NCBI GenBank assembly: GCA_036823295.1
Contig: DAISGD010000075.1
Coordinates: 1 to 14,251, forward strand
Reading direction: 5' to 3'
Source of the DNA: UBA4742 sp002403895
GTDB lineage: Bacteria; Actinomycetota; Acidimicrobiia; Acidimicrobiales; Acidimicrobilacustridaceae
DNA: 14,251 nt
In this document: positions 5,909-13,441 of the stretch, piece by piece
Layout: every line of letters begins with the position of its first letter
How positions within the stretch are numbered: position 1 is the first letter of the stretch
Made by a program: the position numbers and the translations under genes
The notes under the pieces: generated by a model
Seen by the model: the letters and a program-made list of their open reading frames with translations, nothing else
Told to the model about the DNA's origin: nothing
Databases searched by the model: none

Positions 5909-7384
5909 ATGGCCCGGTTGACCGCGACCTGGCTCCACCCCGATCGCGCCCGCGGCCCCGCCACCCTCGACGATGTGGCCTCACCCCGTGTCGTTGATCC
6001 TGCCGGCGTGGTCCTGACCGGAGCCGAACTCGATGCCGCGGGGGCGCGCCTGGCCGGCTCGCTGCGCCACCGGGGAGTCGGTCGGGGCGACGCAGTGGCG
6101 TGGCCGGCGGCGAACCATTGGCCCACGCTTGCGCTGTACCGGGCGTGCTGGCGGCTCGGTGCGGTAGCGGTCCCGCTGCACCACCAAGCCGGCCCGGCCG
6201 AGATCGAGGGCTTGTTGGCTCGCATCAAGCCGGCGTTGGTGGTCGACCCTGACGAAGTCCCCGCGCTCATCGAGACCGGCGAGGCCGTCCCCCCTGGCGT
6301 CGCCCGCCCCGACGACCTGGCCGTCGTGCTCCACACCTCGGGCTCGAGCGGCGAACCCAAGGGCGTGCTCCATACCCACGCCGGCCTGGCGGCCAAGGCC
6401 AGCCTGATGACGTCGGTGCATCAGCTCGGGTCCGGCGACACGATCCTCATGCCGGCCCCCATGGCTCACATCTCCGGCTTGCAGAACGGCCTCACCGTCG
6501 TCGGCGCGGCGGGTATGACCGTCGTGTTGATGCCGCGCTGGGATCCGGAGCAGGCGCTGGCCTTGATCGAGGCGCACCGCGTGACCTTCATGATCGGCCC
6601 GCCGACGTTCTTCGTGTCGCTGCGCCACGCCGCCGGGTTCACGCCCCGGCGGGTGCGGACGATCCGCCTGATCTCCTGCGGCGGCGTCGGCGTGACCCCG
6701 GCGTTCGTCACCGAGACGGCAGCGGCGTTCGACGCCACGGTGAAACGCACCTACGGGTCGACCGAGGCACCGACCGTCACCACCAGCCATGCCGGCGATG
6801 ATCCCGAACGGGCCCTCACCACCGACGGGCGACCGACGGGGGGGGTGCGGCTGCGGCTCGGTCCCGGCGGGGAGGTGTGGGTCCGGGGACCCGAGCTGTT
6901 TGTCGGCTACGCCGACGCGGCCCGCACCGCCGAGTCCGTCACCAACGGGTGGTTCCGCACCGGCGACGTGGGCACCCTCGACGCGGCGGGCTGGCTGACG
7001 ATCGTCGGCCGCATCAAGGACCTGATCGTCAGGGGCGGCGAGAACATCAGCGCCGCCGAGGTGGAGGCCACCCTCGAGGCCCACCCCCAGGTCCGACAGG
7101 CCGTCGCCGTCGGCGAGGCGGACGAGCGCCTCGGTGAGCGGGTCTGCGCCTTCGTCGTGTGCGCGCCGGGAGCCACGTTCGACCTCGACAGCTGCCGGGC
7201 CTGGTTCGCCGAGCGCGGCCTGGCCCGGTTCAAGACGCCCGAACGAGTGGTATCGGTCGACGAGTTCCCGCTGCTGTCGGCCGGGAAGGTCGACCGGGAC
7301 GCCATGCGCGCCTGCGCCGCATCGTTGGCCGGATGGCCGTCGGGCGGCGGCCCCCACGGAGGCGCAGGCGGTGGTGCCCCATGA
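5909..7384 (+). CDS. Acyl-CoA ligase 1 (ANL superfamily, AMP-forming)
   Basis: A 491-residue enzyme that activates a carboxylic acid with ATP to an acyl-adenylate and then to the CoA thioester. Motifs in order: phosphate loop HTSGSSGEPKG (142-152), PMAHISG (184-190), TYGSTE (281-286), RTGDVG (350-355), hinge GRIKDLIVRGGENIS (368-381), and catalytic lysine K460 in LSAGKVDR. The domain is somewhat short at its N-terminus (about 40 residues before the first core helix) but otherwise complete. The tail is Gly/Pro-rich (GGGPHGGAGGGAP at 479-491) and not part of the fold. ATG 5909 has GAGG at 5895-5898. Its TGA overlaps the ATG of the second ligase (ATGA). The substrate cannot be told from sequence; bile-acid/steroid, cyclic or medium-chain acids are all possible. 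Confidence 0.9.
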   Translation: MARLTATWLHPDRARGPATLDDVASPRVVDPAGVVLTGAELDAAGARLAGSLRHRGVGRGDAVAWPAANHWPTLALYRACWRLGAVAVPLHHQAGPAEIEGLLARIKPALVVDPDEVPALIETGEAVPPGVARPDDLAVVLHTSGSSGEPKGVLHTHAGLAAKASLMTSVHQLGSGDTILMPAPMAHISGLQNGLTVVGAAGMTVVLMPRWDPEQALALIEAHRVTFMIGPPTFFVSLRHAAGFTPRRVRTIRLISCGGVGVTPAFVTETAAAFDATVKRTYGSTEAPTVTTSHAGDDPERALTTDGRPTGGVRLRLGPGGEVWVRGPELFVGYADAARTAESVTNGWFRTGDVGTLDAAGWLTIVGRIKDLIVRGGENISAAEVEATLEAHPQVRQAVAVGEADERLGERVCAFVVCAPGATFDLDSCRAWFAERGLARFKTPERVVSVDEFPLLSAGKVDRDAMRACAASLAGWPSGGGPHGGAGGGAP

Positions 7385-7391
7385 CCGGCTT
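7377..7391. repeat. 15-bp direct repeat, copy 2
   Basis: CCCCATGACCGGCTT, identical to 5880-5894. It covers the last codons of ligase 1 and codons 1-4 of ligase 2. The two copies are 1497 bp apart, which is almost exactly the length of ligase 1. Confidence 0.8.
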
Positions 7392-8883
7392 CGCCGAGAT
7401 CGCCTCCACCCGACCGTCGCATCCGGCCGTCGTCGACGGGGCGCGGATCACCACCTATGGCGAGCTCGACGAACGGGCGGCCCGCCTGGCCCACGTGCTC
7501 GCTGAGGCCGGCGTGGAACCGGGGGGAAGGGTGGGGGTGATGCTGGGGAACTCGACGGAGTTCATGGAGTGCCTGGCCGCATCGGCCAAGCTCGGCGCCT
7601 CCTGCCTCACCCTCAATTGGCATCTCCGCGCCGACGAGGTGGCGTGGATCCTCGACGACTCCGGGGCCGCCGCCCTGGTGACCCACACCGAGCTCAGCCC
7701 GCACGTCGAGGCGGTGACCACCGCCCGCTCGCTACCGGTGCTGTGGGTCGGCGGCGACTACGAGGAGCGCGTCGCTGCCGCGTCACCCGACCCGGTGGCC
7801 TACCGGTTCCCGGCACCGTGGCCTGTCCTCTATACCTCGGGCACGTCGGGGCGGCCCAAGGGCGTCGTGCACGGCGCCCTCGCCGACCCCGATGTCCTCG
7901 CCATGGCCCAAGACGGCCTCGCTGCTATGTGGGGCTATGGCCCCGACGACGTCCACCTCCTGGCCGGGCCGCTCTACCACGCCGGGCCGGCGGGGTACGC
8001 CAACATCACGCTCTTCGTCGGCGGCACGGTGGTGTTGATGGGTTCGTGGGACGCCCGCGAGTTCCTGCGGCTGGTCGAGGCGCACCGCGTCACCACGACG
8101 TTCCTCACGCCGGCCCATTTCATCCGCATCCTCGAGGTCCCCGACGACGAACTCGGGCGCTACGACCTGTCGAGCCTGCGCCACGTCATCCACGCCGGCG
8201 CGCCCTGCCCGCTCGGGGTGAAGCGGCGCATCATCGCGGCACTGCCCGACGCCGAGGTTTGGGAGCTGTACGGCATGAGTGAGGGGGGCGCCACCCGAGT
8301 GTCGGCCGCCGAGTGGCTCGAACGCCCGGGGACGGTGGGCCGGCCCTGGCCCGGGGTCGATATCCGGATCCTGGACCCCGACAACCTCGATCCGGTGGCC
8401 GTGGGCGAGGAAGGCCTCGTCTACGTCCGGCCGGCCTACGGCCGCTTCGAGTATCACAACGATCCGGCCAAGACGGCCGCCACCTGGCTCGACGACGCGT
8501 TCACCGTCGGCGACGTCGGCCGCCTCGACGACGCCGGCTACCTCTTCCTGACCGACCGGCTCAGCGACCTGATCATCCGTGGCGGCGTGAACATCTACCC
8601 GCGAGTCGTCGAGGAGGTACTGCACACCCATCCCGCGGTGGTCGACTGCGCGGTGTTCGGCGCGCCCGACGAACGGGATGGTGAGGTACCGGTCGGCGTG
8701 GTCGAGGTCCGCTCGACCGTCACTGCCGAGGCGCTCACCGCGTGGTGCCGTGAGCGGCTCGACCCCTACACCTGCCCCGTGCGCATCGACCTGGTCGACA
8801 CCCTGCCCCGCGATCCCAACGGCAAGGTGCTCAAGCGCCTGCTACGCGACCCGGCCTGGGCCGACACCGGCCGACGGATCTGA
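7381..8883 (+). CDS. Acyl-CoA ligase 2 (ANL superfamily, AMP-forming)
   Basis: A 500-residue acid-CoA ligase, full length for the family. It has YGELDERAARLAHVLAEAGV at 26-45, phosphate loop YTSGTSGRPKG at 151-161, ELYGMSEGG at 295-303, VGDVGRLDDAGY at 376-387, hinge DRLSDLIIRGGVNIYP at 392-407, and catalytic lysine K482 in DPNGKVLKR. The GRPKGVVHG and SEGG forms differ from ligase 1, so the two are old paralogues and not a recent copy. The ATG at 7381 is fixed by the ATGA overlap with ligase 1; a start further upstream would lie wholly inside ligase 1. It sits before the DUF35 and thiolase genes (24-base gap), so its product probably feeds the same pathway. The acid it activates is unknown. 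Confidence 0.92.
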   Translation: MTGFAEIASTRPSHPAVVDGARITTYGELDERAARLAHVLAEAGVEPGGRVGVMLGNSTEFMECLAASAKLGASCLTLNWHLRADEVAWILDDSGAAALVTHTELSPHVEAVTTARSLPVLWVGGDYEERVAAASPDPVAYRFPAPWPVLYTSGTSGRPKGVVHGALADPDVLAMAQDGLAAMWGYGPDDVHLLAGPLYHAGPAGYANITLFVGGTVVLMGSWDAREFLRLVEAHRVTTTFLTPAHFIRILEVPDDELGRYDLSSLRHVIHAGAPCPLGVKRRIIAALPDAEVWELYGMSEGGATRVSAAEWLERPGTVGRPWPGVDIRILDPDNLDPVAVGEEGLVYVRPAYGRFEYHNDPAKTAATWLDDAFTVGDVGRLDDAGYLFLTDRLSDLIIRGGVNIYPRVVEEVLHTHPAVVDCAVFGAPDERDGEVPVGVVEVRSTVTAEALTAWCRERLDPYTCPVRIDLVDTLPRDPNGKVLKRLLRDPAWADTGRRI

Positions 8884-8907
8884 CACTGATGGACGGTGAG
8901 ATGCCTG

Positions 8908-9318
8908 ATGGCCGATGAGATCGTGCACGCGACGGGGCCCGGGGCCTGGTTGGGCGTCGCCGATGACGGCGCGGCAACCCTGCTGGGCGGCTGGTCGGCC
9001 AGCAGCGGCCGGGCCCACTTCCCTCCCGCCACCCTGTGCCCCTACACCGGAGCCGACGACGTCGAGGTCGTCGTGCTCCCCCGTCAGGGGACCCTCTGGG
9101 CTTGGACGGCGGTCACCACCGCCCCCCCGGGCTACGAGGGCCCGGTGCCCTACGGCTTCGGCATCGTGGAACTCACCGCCATCGGGCTGCGGCTCGTCAC
9201 CCGCCTGACGGTGGCCGAGGTCGACGCACTCGTCTTCGGGCAGCCCATGCGACTGGTGGTCGACGATCTCCCCGGCGGGCTCACCGTGTGGGCCTTCGAA
9301 CCGGACGAGCCCGAGTGA
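8908..9318 (+). CDS. DUF35 OB-fold protein lacking the zinc ribbon
   Basis: A 136-residue protein, partner-type subunit for the following thiolase. The OB-fold part is clear: LWAWTAVTTAPPGYEGPVPY (about 63-82), FGIVELTAIGLRLVTRLT, and a last strand FGQPMRLVVDD. In the place of the zinc ribbon it has SSGRAHFPPATLCPYTGADD, with one cysteine where four are normal, so no zinc site can form. ATG 8908 is chosen over the in-frame GTG at 8896 because GGTGAG at 8895-8900 is well spaced for it. Its TGA overlaps the thiolase GTG by 4 bases (GTGA), which argues for a complex. From family knowledge it should help position CoA substrates; without the ribbon its contact with the thiolase must differ from the 4498-4932 pair. 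Confidence 0.82.
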   Translation: MADEIVHATGPGAWLGVADDGAATLLGGWSASSGRAHFPPATLCPYTGADDVEVVVLPRQGTLWAWTAVTTAPPGYEGPVPYGFGIVELTAIGLRLVTRLTVAEVDALVFGQPMRLVVDDLPGGLTVWAFEPDEPE

Positions 9319-10457
9319 CCGGCGGCGTCGAGATCGCCGGGGTGGGGCTCCACCCGTTCGGCCGCTTCGGCGAGACGACGGCCACCGAGCTCGGGGGGTC
9401 GGCGGTGCGCGACGCCCTGGCCGATGTCGGATGGAGCCCTGACGAGACCCGCCGCCGGATCGGCGCCGCCTTCTGCGCCACCGCGTACGGAGGCGTGGCC
9501 GCCGGCCACCGGGTACTCGGCACGCTGGCACTGACCGGGATGCCCATCGTCGACGTCGAGGCCGGGTGCGCGTCCGGGGGGGCGGCGCTGGCCCTGGCCG
9601 CCACGTCCCTACGCTCGGGCCAGCACGACGCCGTGCTCGTGGTGGGGGTCGAGAAGATGCCCAAGGGCATCATCCGCTCGTCGTTCTTCGAGCCGTGGCG
9701 CGAGCAAGCCGGCCTGGCGGCCACGCCCGCCTACTTCGCCCTGCGAGCCCAACGGCTGCTGCGCGAGCACGGCCTCACCGCCGACGACCTCGCCGCCCTG
9801 GTGGTGAAGAACCGGCGGTGGGGGGCGATGAACCCCGATGCCATGTTCCGCTCGGAGGTCACCGCCGAGCAAGTGCTGGCCTCTCGGGTGGTGAGCGCGC
9901 CGTTGCACCTGTGGATGCTGTGCTCGCCGAACGAGGGCGCCGCCGCCATGGTGCTCCGCCGATCCGACCACGGGGTACAGCTGGCCGCCGCCGCTCTGCG
10001 CAGCCACCTGCCGGGCAGTGTGCTCGACGAGTCGACCCCTCTCGCCGGCATCGATGACGCTGACATCACGCCGCCCACCGCCCTGGCCGCGGCCGACGCC
10101 TATGAGGCCGCCGCCATCGGGCCCGCCGACCTCGACGTCGTCGAGTGCCAGGACACCGACGCGGCGCGCGAGCTCCTTTCGTGGACCGAGCTGGGGCTCT
10201 GCGCCGCGGGCGACCAGCCCGCGCTCCTGGACGCCGAGGCCCGCGGGGCCGGCCGGGCCGGGCCGGCGATCAACCGGTCGGGTGGGCTGCTCTCGAAGGG
10301 TGAGCCGCTCGGCGCCTCGGCCCTCGGTCAGGTGGTCGAGCTCGTCCGCCAGCTGCGGGATCAGGCGGGTGAGCGCCAGGTGCCGGGGGCCCGGGTGGGA
10401 CTGGCCCACACGATCGGCCGAGGCGCCAACGCCAGCGTCACCATCGTTACCCGCTGA
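9315..10457 (+). CDS. Thiolase-fold protein with conserved nucleophilic cysteine
   Basis: A 380-residue thiolase-superfamily protein. VEIAGVGLHPFGRFGE (5-20) is the usual opening; VEAGCASGGAALALAATSLR (81-100) carries the nucleophile C85; GVEKMPKG (111-118) follows; and SGGLLSKGEPLGASALGQ (322-339) is the second active-site loop. In that loop the expected histidine of GHPxGAS is glutamate E330. The final CxG loop of thiolases is HTIGRGANAS (365-374), with no cysteine. Together this suggests a thiolase or acyltransferase with an altered acid-base set, or an aldolase. Start GTG 9315 overlaps the DUF35 stop. With the DUF35 subunit it forms the second such pair in the window, and it is the last gene of the rightward operon; the next gene is 190 bases away with its own ribosome site. 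Confidence 0.88.
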   Translation: MTGGVEIAGVGLHPFGRFGETTATELGGSAVRDALADVGWSPDETRRRIGAAFCATAYGGVAAGHRVLGTLALTGMPIVDVEAGCASGGAALALAATSLRSGQHDAVLVVGVEKMPKGIIRSSFFEPWREQAGLAATPAYFALRAQRLLREHGLTADDLAALVVKNRRWGAMNPDAMFRSEVTAEQVLASRVVSAPLHLWMLCSPNEGAAAMVLRRSDHGVQLAAAALRSHLPGSVLDESTPLAGIDDADITPPTALAAADAYEAAAIGPADLDVVECQDTDAARELLSWTELGLCAAGDQPALLDAEARGAGRAGPAINRSGGLLSKGEPLGASALGQVVELVRQLRDQAGERQVPGARVGLAHTIGRGANASVTIVTR

Positions 10458-10647
10458 CCATTTCGCCCTGAGGGATTACGATCTCGAGGTCGCGGAAGCG
10501 AACGGGTTGGGCACGTGCACAACGACAGTCGGGAGATCCGTGGCGGGCGCCCATCGACATGTCAGGGCTCGTGCCCGAGTATGACTTCAGTCACATCTTT
10601 CAGGGTTCCGGCCGTGCTGGAATCAGAGGCTCTTCCGGGGGGAAGCT
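10458..10647. other. Intergenic region before the lipase gene
   Basis: 190 bases between the thiolase stop and the lipase start. It holds an 8-bp palindrome GCACGTGC (10511-10518) and the strong ribosome site GGGGGGAAG (about 10636-10644) of the lipase. No convincing -35/-10 pair or terminator was found. Confidence 0.4.
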
Positions 10648-11859
10648 ATGGACGGCAGGACTTCGCAGGTCACGGGCCGCACGCCAGGACGAACGATGCG
10701 GTTGGTCGCCGCGCTGGTGCTGGTCGCCGCGGCGGTCGGTGTCTGGGGCGGCGCGCCATCGGCGGAAGCCACTCCGTCGAAGTCGGTCACGGTGCTGCTC
10801 GTACATGGTTACAACCCGACATCGACGTCGACGGATTGTGGTGGCGATTTCGATTCGATGATCAGCCAGATGCGCTCAGGGGGTTTCACCGGCTCGATGG
10901 TAAAGGTCGGCTACTACTCGGGGGACTACAACTGCAACGTCAACCTGCACTCCTACGGCACCTACGGCGATCGGGATTCGTGGAAAAGCATCGCCAAGGC
11001 GCTCTCGTCGTACGTGTACAACACCTACACGCGCAACGGCATCGCGGTCGATCTGGTGGGCTACTCGATGGGCGGGCTCATCGTTCGCGGCGCGGTCTAC
11101 GGGGCGCAGAAGGGCGAGGCCGGATTCTCCGCTCCGGTAAATGTGTCCGACGCCGTTACCCTCGGTGCCCCCCACAACGGCGCCGCGTGGTATTCGAACG
11201 CCTGCCTGTGGGGTCAGTGCTCGTCCCTCGCTCCGGGTTCGACGGATCTCAACTGGTTGAACCAGAACGGGAATCCGCAGGGAAGCGCGGGCACGACGTG
11301 GTCCGCGTTCGGCTCCTACAACGATGACGTGGTGCCGTGGAACTCAGCGATCTACATGAGTATCCCCACCGACCACAAGGTCGTGTTTGCCAACGTGTCC
11401 CACACCGGATTCATTCACCCGAACTACATGCACGCCTGGGCGGTGGTGAACCGGGCAAGCAGCGGCCTCGGCACGGTGCCCGCGGTGCTCAAGTCGGGCA
11501 TCAGCTCGGCCAAGTGCGTCGACGTGAAGTACGCAAACACCTCCAACGGGACGCCGGTGCAGATCTATGACTGCAACTACGGCAGCGCGCAGATCTGGAC
11601 CCGCAATGCCAGCGGATCGACGGTGATCACCGCGCTCGGCAAGTGCCTCGACATCAGCGGTTCCAATACCGGCAACGGCACCAAGGTTCAGCTCTACGAG
11701 TGCAACAACACCGATGCCCAGAAGTGGACGATCAACCCGACCGACCACACCATCCGCGGCCTCGGCAAATGCCTCGACGACCCGGGTTCGAACATCACGA
11801 ACTTCACCCAGCTCCAAATCTGGGACTGCAACGGCACCGCCGCCCAACGCTGGTACTGA
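10648..11859 (+). CDS. Secreted lipase/esterase with C-terminal ricin-type lectin domain
   Basis: A 403-residue exported alpha/beta hydrolase. A Tat- or Sec-type signal lies at about 1-41: charged start with two arginines (11-15), hydrophobic LVAALVLVAAAVGVW, and cut after APSAEA. The hydrolase domain (47-275) has the oxyanion segment VLLVHGYNP (49-57), nucleophile S140 in VGYSMGG, LGAPHNGAAW (172-181), likely acid D226/D227 and histidine H252 or H257. The last 120 residues form a beta-trefoil with three QxW repeats (QIW 315-317, QKW 358-360, QRW 400-402) and repeated KCLD motifs, expected to bind sugars. Several cysteines could pair outside the cell. It ends exactly with the third QRWY. It stands alone, convergent with the next gene; the substrate may be a glycolipid, a polyester or a wall ester. 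Confidence 0.9.
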   Translation: MDGRTSQVTGRTPGRTMRLVAALVLVAAAVGVWGGAPSAEATPSKSVTVLLVHGYNPTSTSTDCGGDFDSMISQMRSGGFTGSMVKVGYYSGDYNCNVNLHSYGTYGDRDSWKSIAKALSSYVYNTYTRNGIAVDLVGYSMGGLIVRGAVYGAQKGEAGFSAPVNVSDAVTLGAPHNGAAWYSNACLWGQCSSLAPGSTDLNWLNQNGNPQGSAGTTWSAFGSYNDDVVPWNSAIYMSIPTDHKVVFANVSHTGFIHPNYMHAWAVVNRASSGLGTVPAVLKSGISSAKCVDVKYANTSNGTPVQIYDCNYGSAQIWTRNASGSTVITALGKCLDISGSNTGNGTKVQLYECNNTDAQKWTINPTDHTIRGLGKCLDDPGSNITNFTQLQIWDCNGTAAQRWY

Positions 11860-11917
11860 GGACACTCACCACCGACTAGCAACCGTGCCGTGTCAAGGGT
11901 AGGTCGGGCGCGGTCCG

Positions 11918-13339
11918 TCAGGCGCTGAGGCTCTCGAAGAGGGCGACGTACTGGGCGAGGTGCCGGTCACCGAGGAACTGAGCAAGCACACGCGCGCGCC
12001 CGGCTACCCCGAGTCGCTCGGCGAGCTCGCGGTCGTCCAAGAGGCGGGCCATCGCCGCGGCGAGGGCATCGAGGTCGAAGGGATCGGCGATCAGTAGACC
12101 GTCGCGCTCGTTGACGATCTGGTCCTGGATCCCGCCGACGCGACTGGCGATCATCGGCTTCGCCTTCCACATCGCTTCGGTGACGGTCAGCCCGAACCCT
12201 TCGACAATGCTCTTTTGCACGACCAGGTAGGCGTGGCGCTGCAACGCGTTGATGATGATGGCGTTCTCGTCGACGTCATCCATCGGGATGGAAGCAAGGT
12301 GGACGCGCCCGCGGATGGACTCGGGCACGGCCCGCCAGCGGGCGCGGCACTCGGCCAACACCTCGGCGCCCTCCGGGTCGTCGGTCACTCCGGACACGTC
12401 CGGCCCGGCGAGCATGAGGTGGGCGTCGTCGGGACCGGTTGCGGCCATTCTGACGAACCCCTCGAGGACGCCGGCCATGTCTTTGAGCCGGTCCCACCGG
12501 CTCACCTGCACGATGAGCCGCGTGTCGTGCGGCGGCGGCGGACCATCGGCGATGAGGTTCGTATGGTGCCGGACGGTGCCCTGGGAGCCGTCGCGGCGTT
12601 CGAAGCGGACGGGACCCTCCGGATCCACGCCGGCGACCAGGCCCACGGTGGCGAGGACCGCGGTAACCGTTCCCGGATCCAGCTCGCGGTTCTTGGCCGA
12701 GAACGGATCGATCGACGGCGGGATTACGACGAGTCGCTCCCGGTCCACCCAATCCGGCACGTATTCCGCCCGTGAGAACACGAAAGCGTCGGCGCGTTCG
12801 ATGTAGGACCTGAGGAACGCCCACGCCTCGTCGGTCGCGTCGTTGCGGGTGTCGCGCCCGACGTGACAGCGCCACACGACGCGGACGCCGGTCGCACGGA
12901 GGCCGTCGACCATGCCCGCGGTCTGGGGGTCGTGGAGTAGCACGATGTCGCGCGCGCCGATCTGGGTGAGCATCTCGGCGAGATTGATGCCGAGGACCCG
13001 TTCGTAGCAGGCGTGCTCGACCTCGCCGAGGGGACCGCCGTCGCCCGGGTCGCCGTGCAAGAGGTTGTGCAGGCGCTTCGTGATGGCGAAGAACTCCGGC
13101 TCGCCGTTCAGCACGAGCCACCGGTTCTCGATCTGCGCACCGCGCCCGTACGCGAGCAGCGTCTGGAGCATCTCGGCGACGCCGCCACCATGGGCCGTCG
13201 CGTTGACATGCCAGATCGTGCGGTCCCCGAAAGTCGCCTTCGCTCGCACCGCGGAATCCGACAAGCGGCGGGCGCGTTCGGGTGTCAGGATGCTCGAAAG
13301 CCGCTCTAGCGGTAGCGCCTTGACCTCGACTTCCTGCAT
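11918..13339 (-). CDS. treT: GT4-family glycosyltransferase, trehalose synthase (TreT)-like
   Basis: A 473-residue two-Rossmann-fold (GT-B) enzyme. TreT makes trehalose from NDP-glucose and glucose, reversibly, in the cytoplasm. The start HVNATAHGGGVAEMLQ (44-59) is the TreT/sugar-synthase signature with the glycine loop; VVWRCHVGRD (154-163) and FVFSRAEYVP follow; the donor half has VSRWDRLKD (279-287, R281 and K286) and E380-x7-E388 in VEGFGLTVTEAM. Length matches TreT-like proteins better than short GT4 enzymes. The ATG at 13339 is supported by AAGGAT at about 13346-13351. The gene lies alone among catabolic genes, downstream of the acyl-CoA dehydrogenase with a 102-base gap. Trehalose synthesis from the alternative pathway, or another glucosyl transfer, remains possible; the symbol is given by similarity only. 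Confidence 0.75.
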   Translation of the reverse strand: MQEVEVKALPLERLSSILTPERARRLSDSAVRAKATFGDRTIWHVNATAHGGGVAEMLQTLLAYGRGAQIENRWLVLNGEPEFFAITKRLHNLLHGDPGDGGPLGEVEHACYERVLGINLAEMLTQIGARDIVLLHDPQTAGMVDGLRATGVRVVWRCHVGRDTRNDATDEAWAFLRSYIERADAFVFSRAEYVPDWVDRERLVVIPPSIDPFSAKNRELDPGTVTAVLATVGLVAGVDPEGPVRFERRDGSQGTVRHHTNLIADGPPPPHDTRLIVQVSRWDRLKDMAGVLEGFVRMAATGPDDAHLMLAGPDVSGVTDDPEGAEVLAECRARWRAVPESIRGRVHLASIPMDDVDENAIIINALQRHAYLVVQKSIVEGFGLTVTEAMWKAKPMIASRVGGIQDQIVNERDGLLIADPFDLDALAAAMARLLDDRELAERLGVAGRARVLAQFLGDRHLAQYVALFESLSA

Positions 13340-13362
13340 CCGGACATCCTTACAGTCTCCAT

Positions 13363-13392
13363 GCCCGAGCCTGGTGGAGGCGCAGCTCGGGC
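13363..13392 (-). terminator. Stem-loop between the dehydrogenase and treT-like genes
   Basis: GCCCGAGC (13363-13370) and GCTCGGGC (13385-13392) are 8-bp perfect arms with a 14-base loop. It lies between the dehydrogenase stop and the treT-like start, so it could end the dehydrogenase transcript or modulate read-through. No U-tract follows on the minus strand. Confidence 0.4.
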
Positions 13393-13441
13393 TCGCAGCC
13401 TTTTCCGTTTGGGTAGGTCGTCTTCGCTGACGCGGTACGGG

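Noticed and set aside
5981..7357. Long minus-strand frame opposite acyl-CoA ligase 1
   Set aside because: Shadow frame; the plus strand has all ANL motifs in order.
11860..11917. Possible two-way terminator between lipase and treT-like genes
   Set aside because: Only 5-bp arms (GACAC/GTGTC) far apart were found; too weak to call.
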